A DNA stretch of 64,000 nt from Aeromonas rivuli. Its GTDB lineage: Bacteria > Pseudomonadota > Gammaproteobacteria > Enterobacterales > Aeromonadaceae. A program made the position numbers and the translations under genes. Below are positions 27,946 through 36,715 of the stretch, piece after piece. The notes beneath the pieces are model-generated. The model searched no databases and was not told where the DNA came from. It worked only from the letters and a program-made list of their open reading frames with translations. Within the stretch, counting starts at the first letter, position 1; every line of letters begins with the position of its first letter. The stretch is taken from NCBI RefSeq assembly GCF_000820045.1, contig NZ_CDBJ01000043.1, forward strand, positions 340 to 64,339, read 5' to 3'.

Positions 27946-28041
27946 CTGTACTCCACGAAGTATCTATGGCCGGCGACACAATAGAAAACCTCAGACCAGC
28001 AAAGGCGAATGACGCTATCGCGGTACCGTCAGGGAACATAA

Positions 28042-28455
28042 GGGCGAAGCGGCAGTATACCGGGAATCCCAGACCTTTGGCAGACAGTCCGACGCCAAGA
28101 GCCGGAGAATGCAGATAGCAGCGTCGGCACCGTCTTTGGCTCGCTGTGTGGCGTCCTTATCCAGAGCTTGCTCCAGACCTGCATCCACGTCGACGACACA
28201 CTCAGCGCCTGGTGGATCAAGATCATCATCGGGGTATTGTTGTTCAGCTTCATCGGCTTGCAACCCATGTTGATGCTGTTTTCGGCACACAGGAAAGCCA
28301 ACAAACCGAGTCCGCTCACCCGAAAAGCCCGGCCGCCGGGGTCAGTGACGGATATCCCTGATGGCCTGCGCCAGTTGGCCCTGTCGCAGACCAGTCGAAG
28401 TGACGCTGACCTCGCCATCCTCAGGACGTGGCACTCATCACAAAATCAATTTTGA
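28042..28455 (+). pseudogene. Fragment of a small membrane protein between dusA and zur
   Basis: The frame is open from just after a TAA at 28039-28041 to a stop at 28453-28455, but has no ATG before its hydrophobic part; the first possible start is a TTG at 28168. It encodes a segment with WWIKIIIGVLLFSFIGLQPM that would span the membrane, then a basic AHRKANKPS stretch. With no proper start and no ribosome site, it is probably a 5'-truncated remnant. Minus-strand frames over the same DNA look like shadows. Confidence 0.35.
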
Positions 28456-28510
28456 CGCCACGCGCGAAGAGGCCCTATGTTAGTATCCGCAGACGATACA
28501 GGGCATTAGC

Positions 28511-28975
28511 GTGATCATGAATCAAGACCAACTCCTACAAGCCGCCGAGCGTCTCTGCCAACAACGAGGCATCCGCTTTACTCCGACCCGACGCCAGGTA
28601 TTTCGCCTGCTGGCCGCCCATGGCAATGCCATCAGCGCCTATGACCTGCTGGCCCAGTTGCAGAAGACCGAGGCCAATGCCAAGCCGCCGACCGTCTACC
28701 GAGCCCTCGATTTCCTGCTCGATCAGGGCTTCGCCCACAAGGTTGAGTCCCTCAATGCGTTCATCTTCTGCTGCCATTTCGACCATGCCCACCCCATGCA
28801 GTTGCTGATCTGCGATCGCTGCGGCGATGTGGTCGAATTGCATGATGATGCCATCGACCATGCATTCTCCGAGCAGGCCCGCCAGCATGGCTTTACTATT
28901 ACCAATAAGACCATCGAGGCTCACGGACAGTGCGTCCGCTGTGTGCCTCCTGTAGGAAGTCAACATGAAGGCTGA
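28511..28975 (+). CDS. zur: Zinc uptake regulator Zur (Fur family)
   Basis: A 154-residue zinc-responsive repressor of zinc import genes. GTG 28511 fits an ACAGGG site; an ATG at 28517 is the alternative. The winged helix (about 20-90) has RFTPTRRQVFRLLAAHGNAISAYDLLAQL and PPTVYRALDFLLDQG. The metal sites are FICCHFDHAHPMQLLICDRCGDVVE and CVRCVPP, with two CxxC pairs for structural zinc. The 3' end overlaps the cheX start by 11 bp, which is unusual for this regulator. Confidence 0.92.
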   Translation: MIMNQDQLLQAAERLCQQRGIRFTPTRRQVFRLLAAHGNAISAYDLLAQLQKTEANAKPPTVYRALDFLLDQGFAHKVESLNAFIFCCHFDHAHPMQLLICDRCGDVVELHDDAIDHAFSEQARQHGFTITNKTIEAHGQCVRCVPPVGSQHEG

Positions 28976-29426
28976 TTTTGTCAATCCGTTCCTGCTCTCC
29001 CTGCTTAATGTGCTCTCCACCATGGCTCAACTAGAACTGACCCCCGGCAAGCCCAAGCGCAAACTCGACGAGCTGGCCCGCGGTGATGTCTCCGGCCTCA
29101 TTGGCATGGTCGGCCCCCAGACAAGGGGCTCGCTCTCCATCAGCTTCGAGAAGGGACTGGCACTGGAGATCATGCGCCGCATGCTGGGGGAAGCCCCGAC
29201 CCATATCAACGAAGAGGTCACCGACATGGTCGGCGAGATCACCAACATGGTCACTGGTGGCGCCAAGCGGATGCTGGGCGAAAAAGGCTATGAGTTCGAC
29301 ATGGCCACCCCGGTGATCGTTTCAGGCCCGAATCACACCATCACCCACAAGGCGGATGGCAGCAAGATCATGATGCCGTTCGAATCTGAGTATGGCCGGG
29401 CCACCATCGAAATCTGCTTCGAGTAA
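28965..29426 (+). CDS. cheX: CheX-like chemotaxis phosphatase
   Basis: A 153-residue protein of the CheC/CheX/FliY phosphatase group. It opens MKADFVNPFLLSLLNVLSTMAQLELTPGKP, has SLSISFEKGLALEIMRRMLGE, and contains the active-site motif E-x2-N in DMVGEITNMVTGGAKRML. CheX proteins dephosphorylate CheY-type receivers. No other chemotaxis gene is nearby, so its target is unclear. It is overlapped by zur and followed 5 bp later by a small gene on the same strand, so the three are probably cotranscribed. Confidence 0.85.
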   Translation: MKADFVNPFLLSLLNVLSTMAQLELTPGKPKRKLDELARGDVSGLIGMVGPQTRGSLSISFEKGLALEIMRRMLGEAPTHINEEVTDMVGEITNMVTGGAKRMLGEKGYEFDMATPVIVSGPNHTITHKADGSKIMMPFESEYGRATIEICFE

Positions 29427-29431
29427 CGACC

Positions 29432-29659
29432 ATGTGGACACTGTTGAAGTGGTTTTTTATCGGTTGGGTTCTGCTGCTGATCCTCTCGGATATCGAACTC
29501 AGCACCTCCATCTATCGCTATCAGGATAACAAGGTGGACATCGCCTTCCCCCGCTGGGAGAGCAAGCACCCCTGGGCCACCTTCTCCTGGCACGCCGGCG
29601 AGACGCGGTTCCACTGGTATGGGTTGGATGGCAAACCGCTGCCCGCAGATAGCCTCTAG
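29432..29659 (+). CDS. 75-residue membrane-anchored hypothetical protein
   Basis: It starts 5 bp after cheX. One membrane helix or uncleaved signal (about 4-20, LLKWFFIGWVLLLILS) is followed by a short soluble tail rich in Trp, Tyr and His (PRWESKHPWATFSWHAGETRFHWYGL). The family is not recognised. The position in a tight row after zur and cheX and the terminator soon after (29704-29730) support it as a real gene. Confidence 0.6.
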   Translation: MWTLLKWFFIGWVLLLILSDIELSTSIYRYQDNKVDIAFPRWESKHPWATFSWHAGETRFHWYGLDGKPLPADSL

Positions 29660-29703
29660 TCTCCCTGGCCAGCAGGTCAGTCCTAGCAAACATGCATCAC
29701 AGC

Positions 29704-29730
29704 AAAGGCCAGCATCGCGCTGGCCTTTTT
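29704..29730 (+). terminator. Terminator of the zur-cheX row
   Basis: AAAGGCCAGC...GCTGGCCTTTTT forms a 10-bp hairpin with a U-tract, 45 bp after the 75-residue gene. Confidence 0.85.
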
Positions 29731-29895
29731 CATGGTGCGCGGCGGTGAAGTGCCTGTGCTCCCAAACTGGATGCTCAGCCCTCTAACCGGTATCTCCCGA
29801 TGACATCGCCTGGTGCGCACGTCGAGGCGTCTCCATGAAATGCAAGCCAGGGATCAGGGCTGCGGCAGACTCAAAACGGTGATACCGCGAAAAGC

Positions 29896-29923
29896 AAAAA
29901 GGCCAGCAGCAGCTGGCCTTTTT
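29896..29923. terminator. Terminator of brnQ (A/T-flanked hairpin)
   Basis: AAAAAGGCCAGC...GCTGGCCTTTTT lies 21 bp after the brnQ stop. Its stem repeats that of the hairpin at 29704-29730, so the two may have arisen by duplication. The 150 bp between them hold no supported gene. Confidence 0.8.
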
Positions 29924-29943
29924 CAATGGTCACATCCGGGCAA

Positions 29944-31257
29944 TCAAGCCGCGTCTGCCACCAGCTTCTCATTGCCACGCACCATGACACCCAGACCGCA
30001 GGCAACCAGGGTTGGCAGCAACCAGGCCAGACCCTTGTCAAACAGCGGCAGGAAGGCGAAGGCATCCATCTTCATGCCGGCGGCGCCCAGGCCATCCAGG
30101 CAACCGAACACGAAGGCCACGGTCAGCACCAGACGGAATGTCAGGCGGGGGCGACCGAAGTAACCCTTCAGGAAAGTCACCAGTACCAGGGCAACGGCGA
30201 CCGGGTAGATAGCCACCAGCACAGGGATGGAGAGGCTGATCAGCTGAGCCAGACCCACGTTGGCCACCAGGGCACAGGCAGCTCCCAGAATGACCACCAG
30301 CTTGCGGTAGCTCATGCCGGTGAGGTTGTGGAAGAAGTCGGCACAGGCAGAGATCAGGCCCACCGCGGTGGTGAAGCAAGCCAGGGTGATGATGCCAGCC
30401 AGAATGTACTGACCCGGCTGACCAAACAGGCTCAGCACATAGGCGCTGACGATGGCGCCACCGTTGCTGGCATCTGTGGCGATACCGCCTGCCGTATTAC
30501 CCAGCTGGAACAAGGAGATATAGACCACGGACAGACCGACGGCAGAGATGACACCGGCGATGGCCAGGTACTTGAACTGGCTCTGGTAGTCATGGATGCC
30601 CTTCTTGCGCAAGATGTCGACGATCAGGGCGCCGAACATCAGGGAGGCCAGGGTATCCATGGTGTTGTAACCCTCCAGGATCCCCTTGACGAAGGCATCA
30701 TGCTGGTAATCGGCAACGGCGCTCGGCATGCTGCCCTGGGGCGCCACGAATACCCCGACCGCCAGAACGATCAGCAACAGCATCAGCACCGGGGTCAGGA
30801 ACTTGCCGATGGCATCCATCAGTCGGCCCTGATTGAGGGAGACCAGGATGGCAACACCGAAGAAGGCGATGGTATAGGCCATCAATCCTTGCGCGCCCAT
30901 CTCACCCAGGAAAGGCTTGAGACCCATCTCGTAGGCAACCAGACCGGTGCGGGGAGCGGCGAAGGCCGGGCCAATGATGATGTAGATGGCAACCGCCAGT
31001 GCGGTGGCAATGCCCGCTGGCAGCAGCTTGGTCATGCCGGCCCAACCGTTGCCAGCCTTGGCAACGGCCAGGATGGTGATCAGCGGCAGGCCAACGGCGG
31101 TGACCAGGAAGCCGAACATGGCCAGGGTCATGTTCTCGCCAGCGAGGAAGCCCGCCAGGGGCGGGAATATGATGTTACCGGCGCCCAGATAGAAGGCGAA
31201 GGTCATAAAGCCTAATCCGAGTACATCGGACAATGTCAGTGATTTCGTCAAGTTCAA
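29944..31257 (-). CDS. brnQ: Branched-chain amino acid transporter BrnQ
   Basis: A 437-residue cation-coupled carrier for Leu, Ile and Val (LIVCS family). It begins MNLTKSLTLSDVLGLGFMTFAFYLGAGNIIFPPLAGFLAGENM, the family's conserved N-terminus, and runs through about 12 membrane helices, with GSNGGA-like and TVSLVVYIS-like segments (DASNGGAIVSAYV, VGLSVVYISLFQLG). The leader before it contains a large terminator-like hairpin (31327-31394), which could end trmN or regulate brnQ. Confidence 0.95.
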   Translation of the reverse strand: MNLTKSLTLSDVLGLGFMTFAFYLGAGNIIFPPLAGFLAGENMTLAMFGFLVTAVGLPLITILAVAKAGNGWAGMTKLLPAGIATALAVAIYIIIGPAFAAPRTGLVAYEMGLKPFLGEMGAQGLMAYTIAFFGVAILVSLNQGRLMDAIGKFLTPVLMLLLIVLAVGVFVAPQGSMPSAVADYQHDAFVKGILEGYNTMDTLASLMFGALIVDILRKKGIHDYQSQFKYLAIAGVISAVGLSVVYISLFQLGNTAGGIATDASNGGAIVSAYVLSLFGQPGQYILAGIITLACFTTAVGLISACADFFHNLTGMSYRKLVVILGAACALVANVGLAQLISLSIPVLVAIYPVAVALVLVTFLKGYFGRPRLTFRLVLTVAFVFGCLDGLGAAGMKMDAFAFLPLFDKGLAWLLPTLVACGLGVMVRGNEKLVADAA

Positions 31258-31326
31258 CCTCGTCTGTCTTGTAAACTATTGCTTGTTATAGTTTTTTATT
31301 GGTCATTGCCTGGGTTGTTCCTGGGC

Positions 31327-31394
31327 AAAAAAAAGGAGCCCCGCTTGTTTTTTCAGCATGACCAGTGGTTTTAGCTGGTCTGGCGCGGGTGCTC
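31327..31394 (-). terminator. Two-tier hairpin with an eight-U tract between trmN and brnQ
   Basis: On the minus strand, GAGC-A-CCCGC pairs with GCGGGGCTC around an inner ACCAG...CTGGT hairpin, followed by CTTTTTTTT. The loop between the tiers is unusually long for a simple terminator. It lies about 70 nt before brnQ, so it may be an attenuator of brnQ as well as the trmN terminator. Confidence 0.6.
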
Positions 31395-31441
31395 ATTTAA
31401 GTGTCAGCATAATGATGTGAAAAAATAGTTCAAGACGAAAT

Positions 31442-32152
31442 TTACATCTTCAAATAGAAGGGGGCGGTCAGTTGGATATATCTGTTGGAATAGCCGCCAT
31501 CAGCAGAATGGATCACAATCTCACCCCGCTCACACCTGTTTAATTCTCTGCTTAGTTGCAGTAAAACACGATTTGCCTCTTTTCCCTCCCTGGTGATAAC
31601 AGCTACATAACAAAGTTCATGCAGATCATAGTTCGGCAAAAAGGATATTATTTCATCAGCAAACGCCGTCGGCAGCACCATGGCGACTCGTCCCCGGGGT
31701 GACAGCAAACGGGAGCAGGCATCAAGCAGGTCCCGACTATCGAGTGCTCCTCTGTGCCTCGCCTGGGCCCTGGCGGGATCCACAAAAGGCTGACCCGCGC
31801 CAAAATAGGGGGGATTGGAGACGATGAGGTCATAGGGCTCTGCCTCATGCTGCTGTATGGCGCCCCCTTGCATCTGCACCCGGGCGGACCAGGGCGAAGC
31901 CAGCACATTCTCCCGTGCCTGAATGACCGCCTCCTTGTCGAGCTCCACCCCGGTTATCTCGCAATCAGGGTCACTGCGCTGGGCCAACATCAGGGCGATG
32001 AGGCCGCTACCGCTGCCGATATCCAGTGCCCGTTTCACCCCATCGAGGGGCGCCCAGGCACCGAGCAAAATGCCATCCGTACCCACCTTCATGGCGCAGC
32101 GGTCATGGTCGATATGAAACTGTTTGAAGGTAAAACCGCGGCTTCGGCCCAT
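31442..32152 (-). CDS. trmN: tRNA1(Val) A37 N6-methyltransferase TrmN6 (YfiC)
   Basis: A 236-residue SAM-dependent enzyme that makes m6A37 in tRNA-Val. ATG 32152 has a GGGGGG site before it; a GTG 12 bp earlier is less likely. It opens MGRSRGFTFKQFHIDHDRCAMKVGTDGILLGAW, has the SAM pocket ALDIGSGSGLIALMLAQR and the catalytic motif IVSNPPYF. It is divergent from srmB, the same arrangement as in Escherichia. Confidence 0.94.
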   Translation of the reverse strand: MGRSRGFTFKQFHIDHDRCAMKVGTDGILLGAWAPLDGVKRALDIGSGSGLIALMLAQRSDPDCEITGVELDKEAVIQARENVLASPWSARVQMQGGAIQQHEAEPYDLIVSNPPYFGAGQPFVDPARAQARHRGALDSRDLLDACSRLLSPRGRVAMVLPTAFADEIISFLPNYDLHELCYVAVITREGKEANRVLLQLSRELNRCERGEIVIHSADGGYSNRYIQLTAPFYLKM

Positions 32153-32271
32153 ATGGCCCCCCACTCTGGGTAAAAAGGGTCGGCGATTATAGCCAGTTCC
32201 CGTCGCCAGCCATAGGAGACGACGACATAATCGCCTATAATCTGCCGTTTCCTTAATGACCGAGCATTGCC

Positions 32272-33495
32272 ATGAGCCAATCCTTTGATGATTTCGACCT
32301 GAGTCCCGCCCTCAACCGGGCCCTGGCCGAGATGGGGTTTACCCGCCCAACCACCATTCAGCAGATGGTGCTGGAACCCGCACTGGAGGGTCGTGACATC
32401 CTGGCCTCGGCACCGACTGGCACCGGCAAAACGGCCGCCTTCCTGTTGCCTGCCCTGCAGCATCTGCTCGACTTCCCGCGCCGCAAGCCGGGCCCCTGCC
32501 GCATGCTTATCCTGACCCCGACCCGCGAGCTGGCGTTGCAGATCACCGCTCACGCCAAGGCCCTGGCCGTGCACACTCACATCAGTGTCGAGACCATCAT
32601 CGGTGGCGTCAGTCATGACGAGCAGCTGCCTGCCCTGACCAAGACCACCGACATCGTGGTCGCCACCCCGGGACGCCTGCTCGAATATATTGAGCGGGAA
32701 GAGTTCGAGGGGCACGACATCGAGATACTGGTGCTCGATGAAGCGGATCGCATGCTGGACATGGGCTTCATCAAGGATGTGAACCGCATCGTCGAAGAGG
32801 CCCGCTATCGCAAACACAGCATGCTCTTCTCCGCCACCCTGGAAGGGGCCGGCCTCACCAAGTTTGCCAACGAGATCCTCAAGGATCCGGTCGAGCTGCA
32901 TGCCGAGCCGCCGCGCAGCGAGCGCCGTCCCATCACCCAGTGGGTGCATCTGGCCGATGACGCCAACCACAAGCTGGCGCTGCTGATCCACATTCTGAAA
33001 GATCCCGAAACCCAGAAGGCCATCGTCTTCGTGCGCACCCGCGAGCGCCTGGCCGAACTCTCCGGCCAGTTGCAAGCGGCTGGCATCTCCTGTGCCTGGA
33101 TCCGTGGTGAGATGGAGCAGAGCAAGCGCATCGAGTCGATCCGCAAGTTCCACGCGGGGGAAGTCCCCTTCCTCATCGCCACCGACGTCGCCGCCCGCGG
33201 CATCGACTTGCCCAACGTCAGCCATGTCATCAACTACGACATGCCCTACGGCACCGACGTCTATGTTCACCGCATCGGCCGTACCGGCCGCGCTGGCAAC
33301 CGTGGTTGCGCCATCAGCCTGGTGGAAGCCCATGACATGGCCATCGTCGCCAAGATTGAACGCTACACCGAGGAGCGCCTCAAGCGCCGGGTGATCGACG
33401 AACTGCGTCCCAAACACAAAGAAGCCCGGGTACCGGTGAAGAAGAAAAAACCCAAGGATGCCAAGAAGAAGTCGGCGAAGAAGAAAAAGAAGTAA
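32272..33495 (+). CDS. srmB: ATP-dependent RNA helicase SrmB
   Basis: A 407-residue DEAD-box helicase for early 50S ribosome assembly. The Q motif is GFTRPTTIQQ, Walker A APTGTGKT, the DEAD box VLDEADRMLDMGF, motif III SATLEG, and motif VI HRIGRTGRAGN. The C-terminal tail is short and very Lys-rich (VKKKKPKDAKKKSAKKKKK), typical of an RNA-binding tail. Close match to Escherichia SrmB blocks such as FLLPALQHLLDFPR, together with divergence from trmN, supports this paralogue over RhlE or DbpA. Confidence 0.95.
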   Translation: MSQSFDDFDLSPALNRALAEMGFTRPTTIQQMVLEPALEGRDILASAPTGTGKTAAFLLPALQHLLDFPRRKPGPCRMLILTPTRELALQITAHAKALAVHTHISVETIIGGVSHDEQLPALTKTTDIVVATPGRLLEYIEREEFEGHDIEILVLDEADRMLDMGFIKDVNRIVEEARYRKHSMLFSATLEGAGLTKFANEILKDPVELHAEPPRSERRPITQWVHLADDANHKLALLIHILKDPETQKAIVFVRTRERLAELSGQLQAAGISCAWIRGEMEQSKRIESIRKFHAGEVPFLIATDVAARGIDLPNVSHVINYDMPYGTDVYVHRIGRTGRAGNRGCAISLVEAHDMAIVAKIERYTEERLKRRVIDELRPKHKEARVPVKKKKPKDAKKKSAKKKKK

Positions 33496-33511
33496 CCAGA
33501 CGCCCGCTCAC

Positions 33512-33543
33512 AACGGCCATCTTCGGATGGCCGTTTGTTTTTC
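33512..33543 (+). terminator. Terminator of srmB
   Basis: AACGGCCATC-TTCG-GATGGCCGTT, a 10-bp stem closed by a stable TTCG tetraloop, followed by TGTTTTTC, 16 bp after the stop. Confidence 0.88.
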
Positions 33544-33613
33544 TGTGCCCCAAGGATAGGAGTCTTGCCGGGTGCAGTGTCAGGAACATGCTGCAATGGG
33601 TGGCGAACAGGCA

Positions 33614-33642
33614 GAAAAAAGCCGACGCATAAACGTCGGCCA
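33614..33642 (-). terminator. Terminator of yaaA
   Basis: On the minus strand, GCCGACG...CGTCGGC is followed by TTTTTT, about 75 nt after the yaaA stop. Confidence 0.75.
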
Positions 33643-33715
33643 ATAAAAAGTGCTTACAACAGAGGATTCACATATTCAGACCCGGGGTCTGGTGATTGGT
33701 TCCCCCTTAATTCAA

Positions 33716-34489
33716 TTAATTTTCCGAACGTTTAAACATCAGGGTGCGTTCGTCCGACTCCTCCGCCACGAAGCGGTAACCATTGCTGTCAAAACCGGTC
33801 AGCTGTTCGACCCGGGTCAGACGGTGCTTGATGATGTAGCGGGCCATCATGCCCCGTGCCTTCTTGGCATAGAAACTGATGATCTTGAACTGGCCATTCT
33901 TCTCATCCTTGAAGACGGGAGTCACTATCTGGCCGCTGAGCACCTTGGGACGCACCGACTTGAAATACTCATCAGACGCCAAGTTGATGAGCACCCCATC
34001 CCCCTGCGCCGCCAGCGCACCATTGAGCTGCCTGGTAATGATGTCGCCCCAAAACTGGTAGAGATCTTTGCCGCGCTCGTTGTCGAGCCGTATCCCCATC
34101 TCGAGGCGGTACGCCATCATCAGATCCAGAGGACGCAGCACGCCGTACAGGCCGGACAGCATGCGCAAATGCGCCTGCGCAAACGTGAAATCCCCCTCCT
34201 CGAAATCCTCCGCGGCCAGCCCGGTATAGACATCCCCCTTGAACGCCAGAATCGCCTGGCGGGCATTGGCCGGCGTGAAGTCCGGCTGCCACTCGGCAAA
34301 GCGAGCGGCATTGAGGCCGGAGAGCTTGTCGCTGATCTTCATCAGGCTGGCTATCTGAGCCGGGCTCAACTGCCGGGCCCGCTCGATCAGATGGGCGGAG
34401 TGATCCAGCAATTCGGGTTGGGTGAAGCGGGAGGTCGCCAGCGGCGACTCGAAATCCAGCGTCTTGGCCGGGGAAACCACAATCAGCAT
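33716..34489 (-). CDS. yaaA: Peroxide stress protein YaaA
   Basis: A 257-residue protein of the YaaA/DUF328 family, which limits free iron during peroxide stress and binds DNA. It opens [16 protein letters not shown], the family signature, and holds [22 protein letters not shown] and [14 protein letters not shown]. Length equals the Escherichia protein (258). It lies 34 bp after pilU on the same strand, so it may share a transcript. Confidence 0.95.
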   Translation of the reverse strand: MLIVVSPAKTLDFESPLATSRFTQPELLDHSAHLIERARQLSPAQIASLMKISDKLSGLNAARFAEWQPDFTPANARQAILAFKGDVYTGLAAEDFEEGDFTFAQAHLRMLSGLYGVLRPLDLMMAYRLEMGIRLDNERGKDLYQFWGDIITRQLNGALAAQGDGVLINLASDEYFKSVRPKVLSGQIVTPVFKDEKNGQFKIISFYAKKARGMMARYIIKHRLTRVEQLTGFDSNGYRFVAEESDERTLMFKRSEN

Positions 34490-34523
34490 AACGATCCTAT
34501 CTCAAGGGAGGGGCCCCAGGCCC

Positions 34524-35633
34524 CTAATCATCTACGGTTACGCCCTCCAGCGTACCAGAATCCAGAGGATCCTTGCCCGATAACTTGATCTGCAGGCGCA
34601 AGTCATTGGCGGAATCCGCGTGGGCCAACGCCTCGGCGAGGCCGATGCGGCCTGCCATGAATAGCTGGAAGAGCCCCTGATCGAAGGTCTGCATGCCCAG
34701 CTCGGTCGATTTGGTCATCACCTCCTTGAGGCGATGCACTTCTCCCTTGCGGATGATGTCGGTGATGATGGGGGTATTGAGCATCACCTCGAACACAGGG
34801 CAGCGCCGCTGGCCATCGAGGGCAGGCAACAGCTGTTGGGCAATGATGCCTCTCAGGTTGAAGGAGAGATCGAACAGCAGTTGACGATGCTTATCGGGCG
34901 GCACCAGATGCAGGATGCGATCTATGGCCTGATTGGCATTGTTGGCATGCAGGGTCGCGAGGCAGAGGTGACCCGTCTCGGCAAATTGCAGTGCGAACTC
35001 CATGGTCTCCTGACTGCGGATCTCGCCGATGAGAATGACGTCCGGTGCCTGGCGCAAGGAACTCTTGAGGGCGGCATCGAAAGAGGCCGTATCAATGCCC
35101 ACCTCCCGCTGGGTGATGAGGCTGCGGCCATGCTGGTGCACGAATTCCACCGGATCCTCCACCGTCAGGATATGCCCATCGCTGTGCTGGTTGCGATAAC
35201 CAATCATGGCCGCCTGGGTAGTGGTTTTCCCGGTTCCCGTCGCCCCGACAAACAACACCAGCCCCCGCTTGGCCATGCCGATCTCTTTCAGGATATCGGG
35301 CAAGCCCAGCTCCTCAAACGTCGGGATCCGGGTCTCGATACGGCGCAGCACCATGCCCGGCAGGGCCTGCTGCCAGAAGGCGCTGACCCGAAATCGCCCC
35401 AGTTCAGGTCGGTGAATAGCGTAGTTTGCCTCCTGGGTCGCCATGAAATGCGCGAGATGATCCGGACTCATGGTCTCCCGGATCAAGGCAAGCACCTGCT
35501 CCTCATCGAGCATCACCTCTTCGAGGGGGTGCAGGTGACCGTCTACCTTGACCATGGGGCGACTGCCCACTGTGATGAACAAATCCGAGCCTTGTCGCTC
35601 GACCAGCTGTACCAACAACATCTCGAGTTTCAT
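34524..35633 (-). CDS. pilU: Type IV pilus retraction ATPase PilU
   Basis: A 369-residue PilT-like hexameric ATPase that assists PilT in pilus retraction. Walker A is FVGATGTGKTTTQAAM; the Asp box is ILTVEDPVEF; Walker B is DVILIGEIRSQETM; the His box is ATLHANNANQAIDRI. The longer C-terminus (SGKDPLDSGTLEGVTVDD) is typical of PilU. It follows pilT by 8 bp in the usual pilT-pilU order beside yggS. Confidence 0.95.
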   Translation of the reverse strand: MKLEMLLVQLVERQGSDLFITVGSRPMVKVDGHLHPLEEVMLDEEQVLALIRETMSPDHLAHFMATQEANYAIHRPELGRFRVSAFWQQALPGMVLRRIETRIPTFEELGLPDILKEIGMAKRGLVLFVGATGTGKTTTQAAMIGYRNQHSDGHILTVEDPVEFVHQHGRSLITQREVGIDTASFDAALKSSLRQAPDVILIGEIRSQETMEFALQFAETGHLCLATLHANNANQAIDRILHLVPPDKHRQLLFDLSFNLRGIIAQQLLPALDGQRRCPVFEVMLNTPIITDIIRKGEVHRLKEVMTKSTELGMQTFDQGLFQLFMAGRIGLAEALAHADSANDLRLQIKLSGKDPLDSGTLEGVTVDD

Positions 35634-35641
35634 AAGCGCTC

Positions 35642-36676
35642 CTAGATAGAATTGGGATCCACCGCCTTGGCCCTGGCATCCAGGGAGGCCACTGTCCCGC
35701 GCCCCACCAGCTGCTTGAGGCTCTGATCCATGGTCTGCATGCCGTGCACCATCCCTGTCTGGATAACGGAGTAGAGCTGGGCCACCTTGTCTTCACGGAT
35801 AAGGTTACGCACCGCCGGTATCCCCAGCATGATTTCGTGGGCAGCGACCCGTCCGCCCCCAATGCGCTTGAGCAGCGTCTGGGAGATAACGGCTCGCAGT
35901 GACTCGGACAGCATGGATCGCACCATGTCTTTCTCCGCACCGGGGAAGACATCGATGATGCGGTCTATGGTTTTGGCCGCCGAGGAGGTGTGCAGGGTGC
36001 CGAATACCAGATGACCGGTCTCGGCCGCCGTCATGGCGAGGCGTATAGTTTCCAGATCGCGCATCTCCCCCACCAGTATGATGTCCGGATCCTCCCGCAG
36101 CGCTGAGCGCAGGGCATTGGAAAAACTCTTGGTGTCCCTGTGCACCTCACGCTGGTTGACCAGGCAGCGCTTGTTTTCGTGCACGAATTCGATGGGATCC
36201 TCGATGGTGAGGATATGGTGATGGAAGTTCTCGTTGATGTAATTGACCATGGCCGCCAGGGTGGTGGACTTGCCCGAGCCGGTTGGCCCGGTCACCAGCA
36301 CCAGACCCCGTGGATATTCGGCAATCTTCTGGAAAATATCGGGGGCATCGAGCTCTTCCAGACTCAACACCGTGCTGGGGATGGTGCGGAACACGGCGCC
36401 AGCGCCGCGGGATTGCTGGAAGGCGTTGACCCGGAATCGTGCCATGTTGGGCACCTCAAACGAGAAATCGACCTCAAAATGCTCTTCCAGTTCCTTGCGC
36501 TGATGGTCGTTCATGATGTCATAGATAAGGGCGTGCACTTCCCGCTGATCCAGGGCTGGCAAATTGATCTTGCGCACCTCGCCATCAACCCTGATCATCG
36601 GTGGCACACCGGCCGAGAGGTGTAGGTCCGAGGCATTATGTTTTACACTAAAGGCCAATAACTCTGTGATATCCAT
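35642..36676 (-). CDS. pilT: Type IV pilus retraction ATPase PilT
   Basis: A 344-residue ATPase that powers pilus retraction and twitching. It begins MDITELLAFSVKHNASDLHLSAGVPPMIRVDGEVR. Walker A is GPTGSGKSTTLAAM; the Asp box is ILTIEDPIEF; Walker B is DIILVGEMRDLETIRLAMTAAETGH; the conserved C-terminal motif is AIRNL-like (AVRNLIREDK). Its start region is shared with the divergent yggS; pilU follows. Confidence 0.97.
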   Translation of the reverse strand: MDITELLAFSVKHNASDLHLSAGVPPMIRVDGEVRKINLPALDQREVHALIYDIMNDHQRKELEEHFEVDFSFEVPNMARFRVNAFQQSRGAGAVFRTIPSTVLSLEELDAPDIFQKIAEYPRGLVLVTGPTGSGKSTTLAAMVNYINENFHHHILTIEDPIEFVHENKRCLVNQREVHRDTKSFSNALRSALREDPDIILVGEMRDLETIRLAMTAAETGHLVFGTLHTSSAAKTIDRIIDVFPGAEKDMVRSMLSESLRAVISQTLLKRIGGGRVAAHEIMLGIPAVRNLIREDKVAQLYSVIQTGMVHGMQTMDQSLKQLVGRGTVASLDARAKAVDPNSI

Positions 36677-36715
36677 AGACTTGTCATTCTCCCATCACAA
36701 GATCGTTAACGAAAT

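Noticed and set aside
28015-28418. Two minus-strand frames in the dusA-zur gap
   Set aside because: They overlap each other and have no motif or ribosome site; the plus-strand frame has the better hydrophobic pattern.
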